A DNA stretch of 64,000 bases from Pseudoflavonifractor sp. AF19-9AC (GTDB lineage: Bacteria; Bacillota; Clostridia; Oscillospirales; Oscillospiraceae), in assembly GCF_003478995.1 (NCBI RefSeq), contig NZ_QUGI01000001.1:356207-420206 (forward strand). Direction: 5' to 3'. Under the pieces are notes generated by a model. It saw only the letters and a program-made list of their open reading frames with translations, searched no databases and had not been told where the DNA came from. Shown piece after piece: positions 22,681 to 33,051 of this stretch. How positions within the stretch are numbered: position 1 is the first letter of the stretch; each line of letters starts with the position of its first letter. Made by a program: the position numbers and the translations under genes.

Positions 22681-24491
22681 ACGACAAGGAGCTGGAGCGG
22701 CGCCTGGAGCAGGCAGTGTCCCATGCCGCGCCCAATGACTTAGAGGGAATCCTTGCCCGCTGTGAGACACAGAAAGGAATTGTGATTCCCATGACGGAAA
22801 AGAATTCTTCCAAGCAGAGCACCGGCAAGAAAAAGTGGATGTCCCTGGCTGTGGCTGCCTGTCTGGCCCTGGTGGTGGTGGGCGGCGGAGCCGGCTATTA
22901 TTACCAGAGCAACAACGCAGTGGCCTCGGTGGTCTCCCTGGACGTCAATCCCAGTGTGGAGCTGAAGGTCAACAAGAATGAGAAGGTCATCTCCGCCACG
23001 CCTCAGAACGAGGACGGCAAGGTAATTCTGGAAGGGCTGGATCTGAAGGGTGTGCCGGTGGATGTGGCAATGAACGCGGTCATCGGCTCTCTGCTCCAGC
23101 ACGGCTATGTGGATGAGCTGGCCAACTCCATTCTCATCACCGTGGAGGACGATGACGTACAGCGGGGCGAGAAGCTCCAGCAGGAGCTCACCGCCCAGGC
23201 GGATGCCGCCCTGGCCAGCGCCCAGATCAACGGCGCCATCCTTTCCCAGACCCTCCAGTATAATGAGGAGCTGAGCCGGAAGGCCGAGGAATACGGCATT
23301 TCCGCCGGTAAGGCCGCCCTCATTCAGGCCATCGTGGAGGGCAGCAACAACACCAAGACCTTTGAAAGTCTGGTGGGTCTGACCGTCAATGAGCTGAACC
23401 TGCTCTACTCCGCCCAGAATACCACCGGTACCCAGGCGCAGGAGGGGAGCACCGTCATCGGCGGAGCCGACGGCCCCACGGAGATCCTGGTTTCCAACAC
23501 CATCCAGACCTCGGGAACGGCCAGCCAGAGCGCCTACATCGGCGCAGATGCCGCCAAGAGCGCGGCGCTGAAGCACGCCGGTCTCTCCCCCAACCAGGTC
23601 ACCTTCCTGAAGGCGGAGTTCGACTACGACGACGGCCGTATGATCTATGAGGTGGATTTCCACGCAAACAGCAAGAAGTATGAGTATGAGATTGACGCCT
23701 CCAACGGTCAGGTGGTGAAGTACGAGACGGAGGCCACTGGCACGGCTCCCAGCACCGGTTCTGCCAACACTTCCTCCTACATCGGAGAGAGCGCCGCTAA
23801 AACGGCCGCCCTCAGCCATGCAGGGGTGAAGGAGAGCGACACCACCTACTGCAACGCCTGGCTGGAGTACGACGACGGACGGGCCGAGTGCTACGAGGTG
23901 GAGTTCATGGTGGGCTCCAGCCGCTATGAGTATGAGATCGCCCTGACCAGCGGCAGCGTCATCAAGCACGAGGTCAAGACCTACTCCCAGCCCGCCTCCG
24001 GCGGCAGCACCACCGGAACTCAGGCCGGCAACGGCGGCGGCACCTCCTCCGACATCGGCAGTGAGGCGGCCAAGAGCGCGGCCCTGAAGGACGCGGGTGT
24101 CTCCGCTTCCTCTGCCACCGGCATGAAGGTGGAGCGGGACTGGGACGACGGCCGCCTGGAATACGAGATTGAGTTCTGGGTGGACAGCACCGAGTATGAC
24201 TACACCGTGGACGGCACCACCGGCGCCATCCTGAAGCGGGACACCGAGCGCCACGGCAGCACCGGCAGCAGCACCTCCTCTGATATCGGCGGTGACAAGG
24301 CAAAAAGCATTGCCCTGAACCATGCCGGAGTCAGTGAGTCCAGCACCTCCGGGCTGAAGGTCCAGCAGGACTACGACGATGGCCGTCTGGAGTATGAGGT
24401 GGAGTTCAGGGCCAACGGCTTGGAGTATGAGTACACCATCCTGGCCTCCGACGGTACCATCCTCTCCCATGAGTCCGACCGGGACGACTGA
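22677..24491 (+). CDS. RsgI-like membrane anti-sigma factor with four PepSY-type repeats
   Basis: 604 aa. A cytoplasmic N-terminus (1-52) probably binds the sigma factor; a single TM helix lies at 54-76. The outer domain starts VVSLDVNPSVELKVNKN (85-101), the signature of RsgI anti-sigma factors, and continues helical to about 250. Four related modules follow at about 285-355, 365-432, 450-515 and 530-600. Each contains AAKSAALKHAG-like helix, DYDDGR-like turn, then YEVDFH and YEYEID strands, i.e. PepSY folds joined by Gly/Ser/Thr linkers. Senses something outside the membrane and releases the sigma factor; the ligand is unknown. Translationally coupled to the sigma gene. Confidence 0.9.
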   Translation: MNDKELERRLEQAVSHAAPNDLEGILARCETQKGIVIPMTEKNSSKQSTGKKKWMSLAVAACLALVVVGGGAGYYYQSNNAVASVVSLDVNPSVELKVNKNEKVISATPQNEDGKVILEGLDLKGVPVDVAMNAVIGSLLQHGYVDELANSILITVEDDDVQRGEKLQQELTAQADAALASAQINGAILSQTLQYNEELSRKAEEYGISAGKAALIQAIVEGSNNTKTFESLVGLTVNELNLLYSAQNTTGTQAQEGSTVIGGADGPTEILVSNTIQTSGTASQSAYIGADAAKSAALKHAGLSPNQVTFLKAEFDYDDGRMIYEVDFHANSKKYEYEIDASNGQVVKYETEATGTAPSTGSANTSSYIGESAAKTAALSHAGVKESDTTYCNAWLEYDDGRAECYEVEFMVGSSRYEYEIALTSGSVIKHEVKTYSQPASGGSTTGTQAGNGGGTSSDIGSEAAKSAALKDAGVSASSATGMKVERDWDDGRLEYEIEFWVDSTEYDYTVDGTTGAILKRDTERHGSTGSSTSSDIGGDKAKSIALNHAGVSESSTSGLKVQQDYDDGRLEYEVEFRANGLEYEYTILASDGTILSHESDRDD

Positions 24492-24520
24492 GTTAAAATA
24501 AGGAAATAGAACCAAGCAAA

Positions 24521-24559
24521 ACACCGGGCGGCGCAACAGGCGCCGCCCGGTGTTTTTTC
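24521..24559. terminator. terminator between anti-sigma gene and cinA
   Basis: 14-bp stem ACACCGGGCGGCGC / GCGCCGCCCGGTGT followed by TTTTTTC on the + strand and TTTTG on minus; lies between convergent genes. Confidence 0.92.
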
Positions 24560-24561
24560 AT

Positions 24562-25830
24562 TTATGCTTTGGAATCGGAGTAGGGCAGTCCGGAGAGATA
24601 CCGCCGGGCCAGGTCGAAGGCATGGCTGGCAGTCTGGATGCGCAGCCGCTCCCGCACGGGGCGGTTGCCCAGGGAGAGGGAGCGGACAAAGGAACCCTTC
24701 GGGGTGGCGATGCCCACAAACATGGTGCCCACTTCGTTGCCGCGGTCGTCCTTGTCCGGGCCGGCCACACCGGTGGAGGAGAGGGCGATGTCGCAGCCCA
24801 GCACCCGGCGGGCACCCTCCGCCATGGCCTGTGCCACCTGGGAGGAGACGGCGCCGTACTGGTCCAGCAGCTCCTGGGGCACCCCAAGAACGCCTGCCTT
24901 GATCTCGTTGGTGTAGGACACGATGCCGCCCTTGAACACCTTGGAGGCTCCGGGTACGTCGGTCAGCCGCTTGGCCATCAGGCCGCCGGTGCAGCTCTCG
25001 GCTACACCAAGGGTGAGCCCTTGCTCTCCCAGCAGCCGCTCCACAACCTCTTCCAGAGAGGACACGTCCACGCCGTAGACCTTGGAGCCGAAGAGAGCTT
25101 TTACCTGTTCCACCGTGGGCTGGAGCAGGGCCTGGGCCTCCTGGTCGGTGGGAGCCTTGGCGGTGACCCGCAGCTCGCACTCTCCCTCCTTGGCGTAGGG
25201 GGCCAGGGTGGGATTGGACATGGTGTTCATCTGCTCCCGCAGCTGGGCCTCCATGGAGGACTCCCCGATGCCGAAGAGCTTCAGCGTGTGGGAGGCAATC
25301 ACGCCCTCGGACAGGCTGAGCAGATAGGGCTTGGCCCGGTACTGGAACATGGGGCGGCACTCGCTGGGGGGACCGGGGAGCATAATGACGTGGACCCCGT
25401 CGGCGAAGAAGGCGCAGCCGGGGGCGGTGCCCCAGTCGTTGTCCAGGATGGTGCAGCCCTCCGGGAGCATGGCCTGTTGCAGGTTGTTTTCCGTCATGGG
25501 CCGGCCGGTGCGGGTGAAGTAGCTGCGGATGCGCTGGGCGGAGGGCTCGTCAAAAACCAGCTTCTTGCCAAAGGCCTCGGCCAGTACGTTTTTGGTCAGA
25601 TCGTCGCAGGTGGGACCGAGACCGCCGGTGGTAATAATAATGTCAGCCCGCTCCTTGGCAATGGCCACGGCCTGGCGGGCACGCTGGGGGTTGTCGCCCA
25701 CCACCGTATGGTAGTAGACATTCAGGCCCAGCTCGCTGAGCCCCTGGGAGAGAATTTGGGCGTCGGTGTTGGCAATATTTCCCAGCAGCAGCTCGGTGCC
25801 AACGGACAGAATTTCCACAGTGTGGGACAT
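24562..25830 (-). CDS. cinA: CinA family protein (NMN amidohydrolase / competence-damage protein)
   Basis: 422 aa, full length. The N-terminal MoCF/ADP-ribose pyrophosphatase-type domain (1-170) has VGTELLLGNIANTDA and TTGGLGPTCDD; the C-terminal PncC domain (about 255-415) has VAESCTGGLMAKRLTDVPGAS and the family-typical SSTGVAGPD. PncC deamidates nicotinamide mononucleotide in pyridine nucleotide salvage; a role in transformation is known only in some species. ATG at 25830 with GGAGG 8 nt upstream. It lies 24 nt after the MBL hydrolase gene, probably in one transcript. Confidence 0.95.
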   Translation of the reverse strand: MSHTVEILSVGTELLLGNIANTDAQILSQGLSELGLNVYYHTVVGDNPQRARQAVAIAKERADIIITTGGLGPTCDDLTKNVLAEAFGKKLVFDEPSAQRIRSYFTRTGRPMTENNLQQAMLPEGCTILDNDWGTAPGCAFFADGVHVIMLPGPPSECRPMFQYRAKPYLLSLSEGVIASHTLKLFGIGESSMEAQLREQMNTMSNPTLAPYAKEGECELRVTAKAPTDQEAQALLQPTVEQVKALFGSKVYGVDVSSLEEVVERLLGEQGLTLGVAESCTGGLMAKRLTDVPGASKVFKGGIVSYTNEIKAGVLGVPQELLDQYGAVSSQVAQAMAEGARRVLGCDIALSSTGVAGPDKDDRGNEVGTMFVGIATPKGSFVRSLSLGNRPVRERLRIQTASHAFDLARRYLSGLPYSDSKA

Positions 25831-25854
25831 GGGAAGGACCTCCAAACTAAACTA

Positions 25855-26466
25855 TCAGTCAAAGCGGTCCAGAACCGCGGTCTGGACCGGCATGTTTGCT
25901 TCCAGGGTAAGGGAAGAGCCGGGATAGCGGACCACGTCCGTCCGCAGGGCGAGGAAGCGGTCCAGGGGGGCGATGACGTCGTAGCCGAACCCCTCGCCCC
26001 GGTAGTGCATGGGCACCACCACCCGGGCCTGGAGCTGCCGGGCGATCTCATCGGCCTGGGCGGCGTCAATGGTGTAGTAGCCGCCCACCGGAATCAGGAC
26101 GGCGTCCAGTCCCTGGAGGCACTCCAGCTGCTCCGGGGTGAGGGCGCAGCCCAGGTCGCCCAGGTGGGCCACCCGCAGCCCGTCGGCAGAAATCATATGA
26201 ATGGTATTGGGTCCACGGAGGGCGCCCTGCTCCGGGTCATGGAAGGTGTTCAGACGTTCCACCTGGAACGAGGGGGCGCGGCCGCTGAGATGTACGTTGC
26301 TTCGGGCGTTGTGGTCGTGATGCTCGTGGCTGCACAGGACCAGATCGGCCTGAAGGGCCAGAGGGGGCAGCCCGGGCACCGAGCCGTCGGCATAGGGATC
26401 AAAGACCACGGTACCCTGACTGGTTTCCAGGGTGAAGCAGGAATGTCCGTGCCAGATCAGCTTCAT
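25855..26466 (-). CDS. MBL-fold metal-dependent hydrolase
   Basis: 203 aa, compact UlaG-like beta-lactamase fold. MKLIWHGHSCFTLE at the N-terminus, the zinc motif SHEHHDHNAR (HxHxDH) near residue 50, the GDLG metal ligand at about 101, and VPMHY at about 155. The broader group includes L-ascorbate-6-P lactonase and uncharacterised hydrolases; the substrate cannot be predicted. ATG at 26466 behind AAAGGAG; upstream in-frame codons have no site. First gene before cinA. Confidence 0.92.
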   Translation of the reverse strand: MKLIWHGHSCFTLETSQGTVVFDPYADGSVPGLPPLALQADLVLCSHEHHDHNARSNVHLSGRAPSFQVERLNTFHDPEQGALRGPNTIHMISADGLRVAHLGDLGCALTPEQLECLQGLDAVLIPVGGYYTIDAAQADEIARQLQARVVVPMHYRGEGFGYDVIAPLDRFLALRTDVVRYPGSSLTLEANMPVQTAVLDRFD

Positions 26467-26526
26467 AGAAAGACTCCTTTCCCGGTCAGATGGGCCGGAA
26501 ATCTCATGTTTTTGGTGAATATGCAT

Positions 26527-26535
26527 ATTATAGCA
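26527..26535 (-). promoter_or_regulatory. extended -10 promoter element, MBL-cinA transcript
   Basis: TGCTATAAT on the minus strand (TATAAT at 26527-26532) about 60 nt upstream of the start codon; no convincing -35. Confidence 0.6.
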
Positions 26536-26809
26536 TGGGACTGGAGGGAAGAAAAGCCGACCGCAGCGGGAAATTTGGAAAAAAGACGAAGGCACACCGA
26601 CAGCAAGGGAAGAATAAACCCTTTGACTGCGGGGGAGCAAGCAACAAAAGCTGCAGCAGCGCCCCGGGAAAAAGGTTTAAGTCAGTCACAACGCCGAAAA
26701 AACGGGGTTTAACTGCCACTCAGACATGAAAAATGCCAAAAAAAGGGACAGCAGATTGCCGTTTTGGCTTGTTTTATAATTTTTTTGCAATATTTCGACC
26801 ATTTTATAG

Positions 26810-26838
26810 TTGAAATTCTTCCCGATTTGGAATACAAT
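26810..26838 (+). promoter_or_regulatory. sigma-A promoter of trmL
   Basis: TTGAAA (26810-26815), a 17-nt spacer and TACAAT (26833-26838), 29 nt before the GTG start. Confidence 0.85.
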
Positions 26839-26867
26839 GATAGCCGCGCAAACAAGGAGGAACGGTC

Positions 26868-27362
26868 GTGCTGAACATTGTACTGGTGGAGCCGGAAATC
26901 CCTATGAATACCGGTAACATTGCCAGAACCTGTGCCGCAACGCGCAGTCGTCTGCATCTGGTCAAGCCCCTGGGCTTTGACATCAGCGACAAGGCGGTAA
27001 AGCGGGCGGGACTGGATTACTGGCCCATGGTGGATTTGCGGGTTTATGAGGGACTGGATGATTTCTTCACCCAGAATCCGGACCCGGATCTGTGGCTGGC
27101 CACCACCAAAGCCCCCCGGGACTATTCCCAGGTCCGGTTTCAGCCGGACTGCTGGCTGATGTTCGGCAAGGAGACGGCCGGTCTTCCGGAGCAGCTGCGC
27201 CGGCGCTATTTTGACCGGTGCATCCGAATCCCCATGCGGGCGGACGCCCGCAGTCTGAATCTGGCAAATTCCGTGGCCATTCTGACCTATGAGGCCCTGC
27301 GGCAGCAGGGGTTTCCGGAACTCTCCGGCGTGGGAGAGATGGGCGGAATCCAGCACCCATAG
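26868..27362 (+). CDS. trmL: tRNA (cytidine/uridine(34)-2'-O)-methyltransferase
   Basis: 164 aa SPOUT-class methyltransferase of the TrmL/CspR type. NIVLVEPEIPMNTGNIARTCAA opens the fold, LMFGKETAGLPE is the knot motif and SLNLANSVAI the second knot loop that binds SAM. It methylates the wobble ribose of tRNA-Leu isoacceptors. Start is GTG at 26868 with AAGGAGG 7 nt upstream. Followed 57 nt later by pgk; they may share a transcript, but no functional link is implied. Confidence 0.95.
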   Translation: MLNIVLVEPEIPMNTGNIARTCAATRSRLHLVKPLGFDISDKAVKRAGLDYWPMVDLRVYEGLDDFFTQNPDPDLWLATTKAPRDYSQVRFQPDCWLMFGKETAGLPEQLRRRYFDRCIRIPMRADARSLNLANSVAILTYEALRQQGFPELSGVGEMGGIQHP

Positions 27363-27418
27363 CAAAAGCCGTTTGTTCCCGCTTGAACCGATTTCACACA
27401 GAGAGGAGTTCGTAGAGT

Positions 27419-28615
27419 ATGAACTATCATAAGAAAACCGTCAAGGACGTGGACGTCAAGGGCAAGAAGGTCCTGCTGCGCTGCGACTTCAACGTCCCCA
27501 TGGCCAAGGACGGCAGCGGCGTGATCACCGATGACAAGCGCATCCGCGCGGCTCTGCCCACCATCCAGTATCTGCTGGACCAGGGCGCCGCGGTCATTGC
27601 CTGCTCCCACATGGGCAAGCCCAAGGGTGAGGTAAAGCCCGAACTGTCCCTGAAGCCGGTGGCTCAGCGTCTGAGCGAGTTGCTGGGCAAGGAGGTCATC
27701 ATGGCTGAGGACGTGGTGGGCCCCGACGCTCAGGCCAAGGCCAAGGCTCTGCAGCCCGGCCAGATCATGCTGCTGGAGAACACCCGTTTTGAGCCCGGCG
27801 AGACCAAGAATGATCCCGCTCTGGCCAAGGCCATGGCTGATATGGCGGAGATCTACGTCTCCGATGCTTTCGGCGCCGTTCACCGCGCCCACGCTTCCAC
27901 CGCCGGTGTGGCTGATTACCTGCCCGCCGTCAGCGGCTTCCTGATCCAGAAGGAGCTGGACTTCATCGGCGGCGCTCTGGCCAACCCCAAGCGTCCCCTG
28001 GTGGCCATCCTGGGCGGATCTAAGGTCTCCTCCAAGATCGGCGTCATCAACAACCTGCTGGAGATTGCCGATACCATTATCATCGGCGGCGGTATGGCCT
28101 ATACCTTCTCTGCTGCTCAGGGCGGCAAGGTGGGCGACAGCCTGCTGGAGGCGGATTGGATGGACTACGCCAACGACATGGTGAAGAAGGCCCAGGAGAA
28201 GGGCGTGAAGCTGCTCCTGCCCGTGGACACCGTGTGCGGCGACAAGTTTGCTCCCGATGCCAACATCCAGATCGTCAAGACCGGTGAGATTCCCGACGGC
28301 TGGGAGGGCCTGGACATCGGTCCCGAGACCGTGAAGCTTTACTGCGATGCCGTGAAGGATGCCGGCACCGTCATTTGGAACGGCCCCATGGGCGTCTTTG
28401 AGTTCCCCGCCTTCGCCAAGGGCACCGAGGCTGTGGCCGAGGCCCTGAGCAAGACGGAGGCCATCACCATCATCGGCGGCGGCGACAGCGCGGCTGCCGT
28501 GCAGCAGCTGGGCTATGCCGACAAGATGACCCACATCTCCACCGGCGGCGGCGCCAGCCTGGAGTTTATGGAGGGCAAGGAGCTGCCCGGCGTGGCCTGC
28601 CTGCTGGACGCCTGA
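27419..28615 (+). CDS. pgk: phosphoglycerate kinase
   Basis: 398 aa, normal length. Converts 1,3-bisphosphoglycerate and ADP to 3-phosphoglycerate and [12 protein letters not shown] is the N-terminal substrate motif, GKPKGE and the LLENTRF motif follow, and GGGDSAAAV near the C-terminus is the nucleotide-binding loop. ATG behind GAGAGGAG. Codons are strongly biased (CTG, GGC, AAG), indicating high expression. First of four glycolytic genes on this strand; no gapdh gene is adjacent, unlike many Firmicutes. A GCGCCGG/CCGGCGC hairpin (28650-28674) lies between it and tpiA. Confidence 0.98.
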   Translation: MNYHKKTVKDVDVKGKKVLLRCDFNVPMAKDGSGVITDDKRIRAALPTIQYLLDQGAAVIACSHMGKPKGEVKPELSLKPVAQRLSELLGKEVIMAEDVVGPDAQAKAKALQPGQIMLLENTRFEPGETKNDPALAKAMADMAEIYVSDAFGAVHRAHASTAGVADYLPAVSGFLIQKELDFIGGALANPKRPLVAILGGSKVSSKIGVINNLLEIADTIIIGGGMAYTFSAAQGGKVGDSLLEADWMDYANDMVKKAQEKGVKLLLPVDTVCGDKFAPDANIQIVKTGEIPDGWEGLDIGPETVKLYCDAVKDAGTVIWNGPMGVFEFPAFAKGTEAVAEALSKTEAITIIGGGDSAAAVQQLGYADKMTHISTGGGASLEFMEGKELPGVACLLDA

Positions 28616-28716
28616 TTGGATTTGAACGATCAATTTTGATACCCTGCTTGCGCCGGGACGATATGGACCGGCGCGGAGAATGAGAAATATAAACAAGTTT
28701 TAGGGAGAGATTAACA

Positions 28717-29490
28717 ATGAACCGTCGCTATCGCAAGACCATCATCGCCGGCAACTGGAAGATGAACAACACCCTGTCCCAGACCAAGGCTTTTGCCGAG
28801 GAGCTCAAGCCCATCATGCCCAAGGGCAAGTGGTGCAGTGTGGTGCTGTGTGTGCCCGCCACCAACATCCAGTCCGCCGTGCGTCTCTTTAAGGACTGCC
28901 ACATCGCCATCGGCGCCGAGACCTGCCACTACGAGGACCACGGCGCCTACACCGGCGAGATCACCGCTGAGATGATCAAGGAGGCCGGTGCCAAGTACGT
29001 GATCATCGGCCACTCTGAGCGCCGTCAGTACTACAACGAGACCGACTTCACCGTCAACAAGAAGGTCCACGCCGCCATCAACGCCGGCCTCATTCCCATC
29101 ATCTGCGTGGGCGAGAGCCTGGAGCAGCGTGAGCTGGGCGTCACCATGGAGCTCATTGCCTATCAGGTGAAGTGCGCCCTGGCCAACGTGCCCGCTGAGA
29201 AGATGCGTCACATCGTCATCGCCTACGAGCCCCTGTGGGCCATCGGCACCGGCAAGACCGCCACTGCCGAGCAGGCCGGCGAGGTGTGCCAGGCCATCCG
29301 TACCGTCATCCGCAAGCTGTATGGTGCCCATGTGGCCCGCTCCGTCACCATCCAGTACGGTGGCTCCATGAACGCCAAGAACGCCGCTGAGCTGCTGGCT
29401 CAGCCCGACGTGGACGGCGGCCTCATCGGCGGCGCCAGCCTGAAGCCCGCGGACTTTGTCCAGATCATCAACGCCGCCAACCAGGAGTAA
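28717..29490 (+). CDS. tpiA: triosephosphate isomerase
   Basis: 257 aa. Interconverts dihydroxyacetone phosphate and glyceraldehyde 3-phosphate. AGNWKMN contains the catalytic Lys, IIGHSERRQ the catalytic His, and AYEPLWAIGTGKTA the catalytic Glu and flexible loop 6; YGGSMNAKN binds phosphate. ATG behind AGGGAGAG, 101 nt after pgk. Codon bias matches its neighbours. The 345 nt to gpmI contain a tandem structured repeat. Confidence 0.98.
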   Translation: MNRRYRKTIIAGNWKMNNTLSQTKAFAEELKPIMPKGKWCSVVLCVPATNIQSAVRLFKDCHIAIGAETCHYEDHGAYTGEITAEMIKEAGAKYVIIGHSERRQYYNETDFTVNKKVHAAINAGLIPIICVGESLEQRELGVTMELIAYQVKCALANVPAEKMRHIVIAYEPLWAIGTGKTATAEQAGEVCQAIRTVIRKLYGAHVARSVTIQYGGSMNAKNAAELLAQPDVDGGLIGGASLKPADFVQIINAANQE

Positions 29491-29777
29491 GAAGCGCGAA
29501 GGGCGGGCGCATAGGGGTGACAGACTCCGGAGCGGATGGGCAGAGCCCAGGGGCAGCCAAGGGCTGAACCGGGTCTGCCCGAAGTCGGAGGAGTTGTCAA
29601 CCCGTCCATGCGCCCAGCCCACAGCGTGACAGCTAGAAGCGTGAAGGATAGACGCGCAGGGAGAGCTTGGAGCGGAGCAGCCGACACAAACCAAGGCGGA
29701 CCATCGTCCGACTGTTTGTGTCGGAAGTCGCAGCGAAAGCGACCCGGCCGCGCGTCCAATCCACAGCGTGACAGCCT
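29491..29777 (+). repeat. tandem structured element (two units) between tpiA and gpmI
   Basis: Unit 1 (29491-29635) and unit 2 (29636-29777) both begin GAAGCGYGAAGG and end CACAGCGTGACAGC. Each has an outer stem (unit 1 GGGC-GGGCGCAT with ATGCGCCC-a-GCCC; unit 2 GGAT-a-GACGCGC with GCGCGTC-ca-ATCC) and an inner stem (GGGCAGA/TCTGCCC; CCGACACAAAC/GTTTGTGTCGG) enclosing a small hairpin. GGAGCGGA precedes the inner stem and GAAGTCG overlaps or follows it. Stems differ in sequence but keep pairing. The rest of the gap (29778-29835) holds only the gpmI leader. Confidence 0.8.
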
Positions 29778-29835
29778 GAGGCGCGGAGAATATTCCGCAA
29801 ATCCCTTTATTTTGTTTTGATAAGAAAGGGTTTCT

Positions 29836-31350
29836 ATGAAGACACCAACCACTTTGATTATTATGGATGGCTTCGGCATGGCAGCGGATGCCCCTGGCAA
29901 CGCTGTCGCCAATGCTCCTACCCCCAATCTGGATAAAATTTTTGCCGAGTGCCCCGGCTGCCGCCTGTCCGCCTCCGGACTGGACGTGGGCCTGCCCGAG
30001 GGCCAGATGGGCAACAGTGAGGTGGGCCACACCAACATCGGCGCCGGCCGTGTGGTGTTCCAGGACCTGCCCCACATCAGCCGCGACATTGACACCGGTG
30101 CGTTCTTTGAGAACCCCGCCTATGTGGAGGCTATGGCCAACTGCCGGGAGTGGGGCTCCGCCCTGCACCTGATGGGCCTTCTGTCCGACGGCGGTGTCCA
30201 CAGCCATATCACCCACCTGTTTGCTCTGCTGAAGATGGCCAAGGACCAGGGCATTGAGAAGGTCTATGTCCACTGCTTCCTGGACGGCCGTGACGTGCCC
30301 CCCAGCTCCGGCAAGCACTATGTGGAGCAGCTGCAGGCCAAGATGCAGCAGCTGGGCGTGGGTAAGATTGCCACCGTTATGGGCCGCTACTACGCCATGG
30401 ACCGGGACAAGCGCTGGGACCGTGTGCAGCGTGCCTATGACGCCATTGTCTGCGGCCAGGCCCCCTATGTGGAGGACGCGGCCCAGGCCGTGCAGGAGTC
30501 CTATGACAAGGGCGTGACCGACGAGTTTGTGGAGCCTGTGACCTGCCTGAAGAACGTGCAGGTTCAGGACAACGACTCTGTGATTTTCTTCAACTTCCGT
30601 CCTGACCGGGCCCGCGAGATCACCCGCTGCCTGGTGGATGAGGACCTGAAGGACATCAAGCGTCCCACCGGCTTTGTGCCCGTGTTCTTCGTGTGCACCA
30701 CCGAGTATGATGCCACCATGCCCAACGTCACTGTGGCCTATCCCCGGCAGAAGCTGGAGAACATCTTTGGTGAGTATATCTCCAAGCTGGGCATGACCCA
30801 GCTGCGCATCGCCGAGACCGAGAAGTACGCCCATGTGACCTTCTTCTTCAACGGCGGCGTGGAGCAGGTGTTCCCCGGTGAGGACCGCTGCCTGATTCCT
30901 TCCCCCAAGGTGGCCACCTACGACCTGCAGCCTGAGATGTCCGCCTATGCCGTCACCGAGGAGGCGGTCAAGCGCATCCTCAGCGGCGCCTATGACGTCA
31001 TCATCCTGAACTTTGCCAACTGCGACATGGTGGGTCATACCGGCGTGTATGAGGCGGCCTGCAAGGCTGTGACCACCGTGGACGAGTGCGTGGGCAAGGT
31101 GGTGGAGGCCACCTCCAAGATGGGCGGCGTGTCCCTCATCACCGCCGACCACGGCAACGCCGAGCGCATGGTGGACACCGACGGTGAGCCCTTCACCGCC
31201 CACACCACCAACCTGGTGCCCTTCTATATTGTGGGCGCCAACGTCAAGCTGCGGGACGGCCGTCTGGCTGACATTGCCCCCACCATGCTGGATCTGATGG
31301 GCATTGAGAAGCCCGCCGAGATGGATGGCCAGACCCTGATTACCAACTGA
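29836..31350 (+). CDS. gpmI: 2,3-bisphosphoglycerate-independent phosphoglycerate mutase
   Basis: 504 aa. Mn-dependent enzyme of the alkaline phosphatase superfamily interconverting 3- and 2-phosphoglycerate. LIIMDGFGM carries the first metal Asp, GNSEVGHTNIGAGR the phosphorylated Ser, FLDGRDVPPSS the substrate loop, NFRPDRARE arginine contacts, and NCDMVGHTG and TADHGNAE further metal ligands. ATG at 29836 with AAGAAAGGG about 10 nt upstream. Co-directional with pgk, tpiA and eno. Confidence 0.98.
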   Translation: MKTPTTLIIMDGFGMAADAPGNAVANAPTPNLDKIFAECPGCRLSASGLDVGLPEGQMGNSEVGHTNIGAGRVVFQDLPHISRDIDTGAFFENPAYVEAMANCREWGSALHLMGLLSDGGVHSHITHLFALLKMAKDQGIEKVYVHCFLDGRDVPPSSGKHYVEQLQAKMQQLGVGKIATVMGRYYAMDRDKRWDRVQRAYDAIVCGQAPYVEDAAQAVQESYDKGVTDEFVEPVTCLKNVQVQDNDSVIFFNFRPDRAREITRCLVDEDLKDIKRPTGFVPVFFVCTTEYDATMPNVTVAYPRQKLENIFGEYISKLGMTQLRIAETEKYAHVTFFFNGGVEQVFPGEDRCLIPSPKVATYDLQPEMSAYAVTEEAVKRILSGAYDVIILNFANCDMVGHTGVYEAACKAVTTVDECVGKVVEATSKMGGVSLITADHGNAERMVDTDGEPFTAHTTNLVPFYIVGANVKLRDGRLADIAPTMLDLMGIEKPAEMDGQTLITN

Positions 31351-31446
31351 TTTGCGTTCTGGTACGGCTTCGCGGATGCGCACCGTGCAGACCATATACC
31401 CCTGAAGGGCGGAGCGGGTTCCGCCATAATATTGAAAGGAGTTTGA

Positions 31447-32754
<1,308 letters not shown>

Positions 32755-32770
32755 GTTAAAGCTTCTGTGA

Positions 32771-32801
32771 CAAAGCCGCCCTTCGGGGCGGCTTTGTTTT
32801 T
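32771..32801 (+). terminator. eno terminator
   Basis: 11-bp stem CAAAGCCGCCC / GGGCGGCTTTG capped by a TTCG tetraloop and followed by five T residues. Confidence 0.96.
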
Positions 32802-32968
32802 CCAGCGCCCAGCTCCTCGCAGGCACGTTGTCGGCTATCCCGGCGGCGAAGCCGCCGTACCAGGTCACAACCCAGCGAAGCGGTTGTGACCTGGAGAGGA
32901 GGAGCAAGGGAGCGGAGTGAAGAATGGTCGCAAGACCGTTCCGAATGGAGCGGACTTTGCTCCGACGA
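32802..32968 (+). repeat. structured element between the two eno tails
   Basis: Contains a small GGCGGC-GAA-GCCGCC hairpin, then a 12-bp hairpin CCAGGTCACAAC / GTTGTGACCTGG (32860-32894) with loop core CAGCGAAGCG, then AGAGGAGGAGCAAGGGAGCG, a GAATGGTC-GCAA-GACCGTTC hairpin and CGGACTTTGCTCCGACGA. GGAGCAAGG pairs with CTTTGCTCC. The same arrangement with different but complementary stems occurs downstream of serC. Confidence 0.78.
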
Positions 32969-32998
32969 GGCATGAAGGCCTTCTTCAACCTGTGCTAA
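32969..32998 (+). pseudogene. orphan second copy of the eno 3' end
   Basis: Repeats the final codons of eno (GMKAFFNLC and TAA; the last codon is Cys instead of Arg). With the following terminator copy, 32969-33046 matches 32725-32801 with about four substitutions. There is no start codon or ribosome site for a separate product. Confidence 0.85.
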
Positions 32999-33014
32999 GT
33001 TGAAGCTTCTATGA

Positions 33015-33046
33015 CAAAGCCGCCCTTCGGGGCGGCTTTGTTTTTT
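33015..33046 (+). terminator. duplicate of the eno terminator
   Basis: Same 11-bp stem and TTCG loop as 32771-32801, with a six-T tail. Confidence 0.93.
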
Positions 33047-33051
33047 GACGT

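Larger units (their letters stand above)
26467..26867. other. divergent intergenic region between MBL hydrolase and trmL
   Basis: 400 nt, AT-richer than the genes. It holds an extended -10 element TGCTATAAT for the leftward MBL gene (26527-26535) and a sigma-A promoter for trmL (26810-26838). The central 270 nt is purine-rich with no ORF, hairpin or repeat that I can support. Confidence 0.6.

Noticed and set aside
29536-29820. 94-aa ORF in the tpiA-gpmI gap
   Set aside because: It runs through both structured repeat units, has no ribosome site and no protein-like composition.
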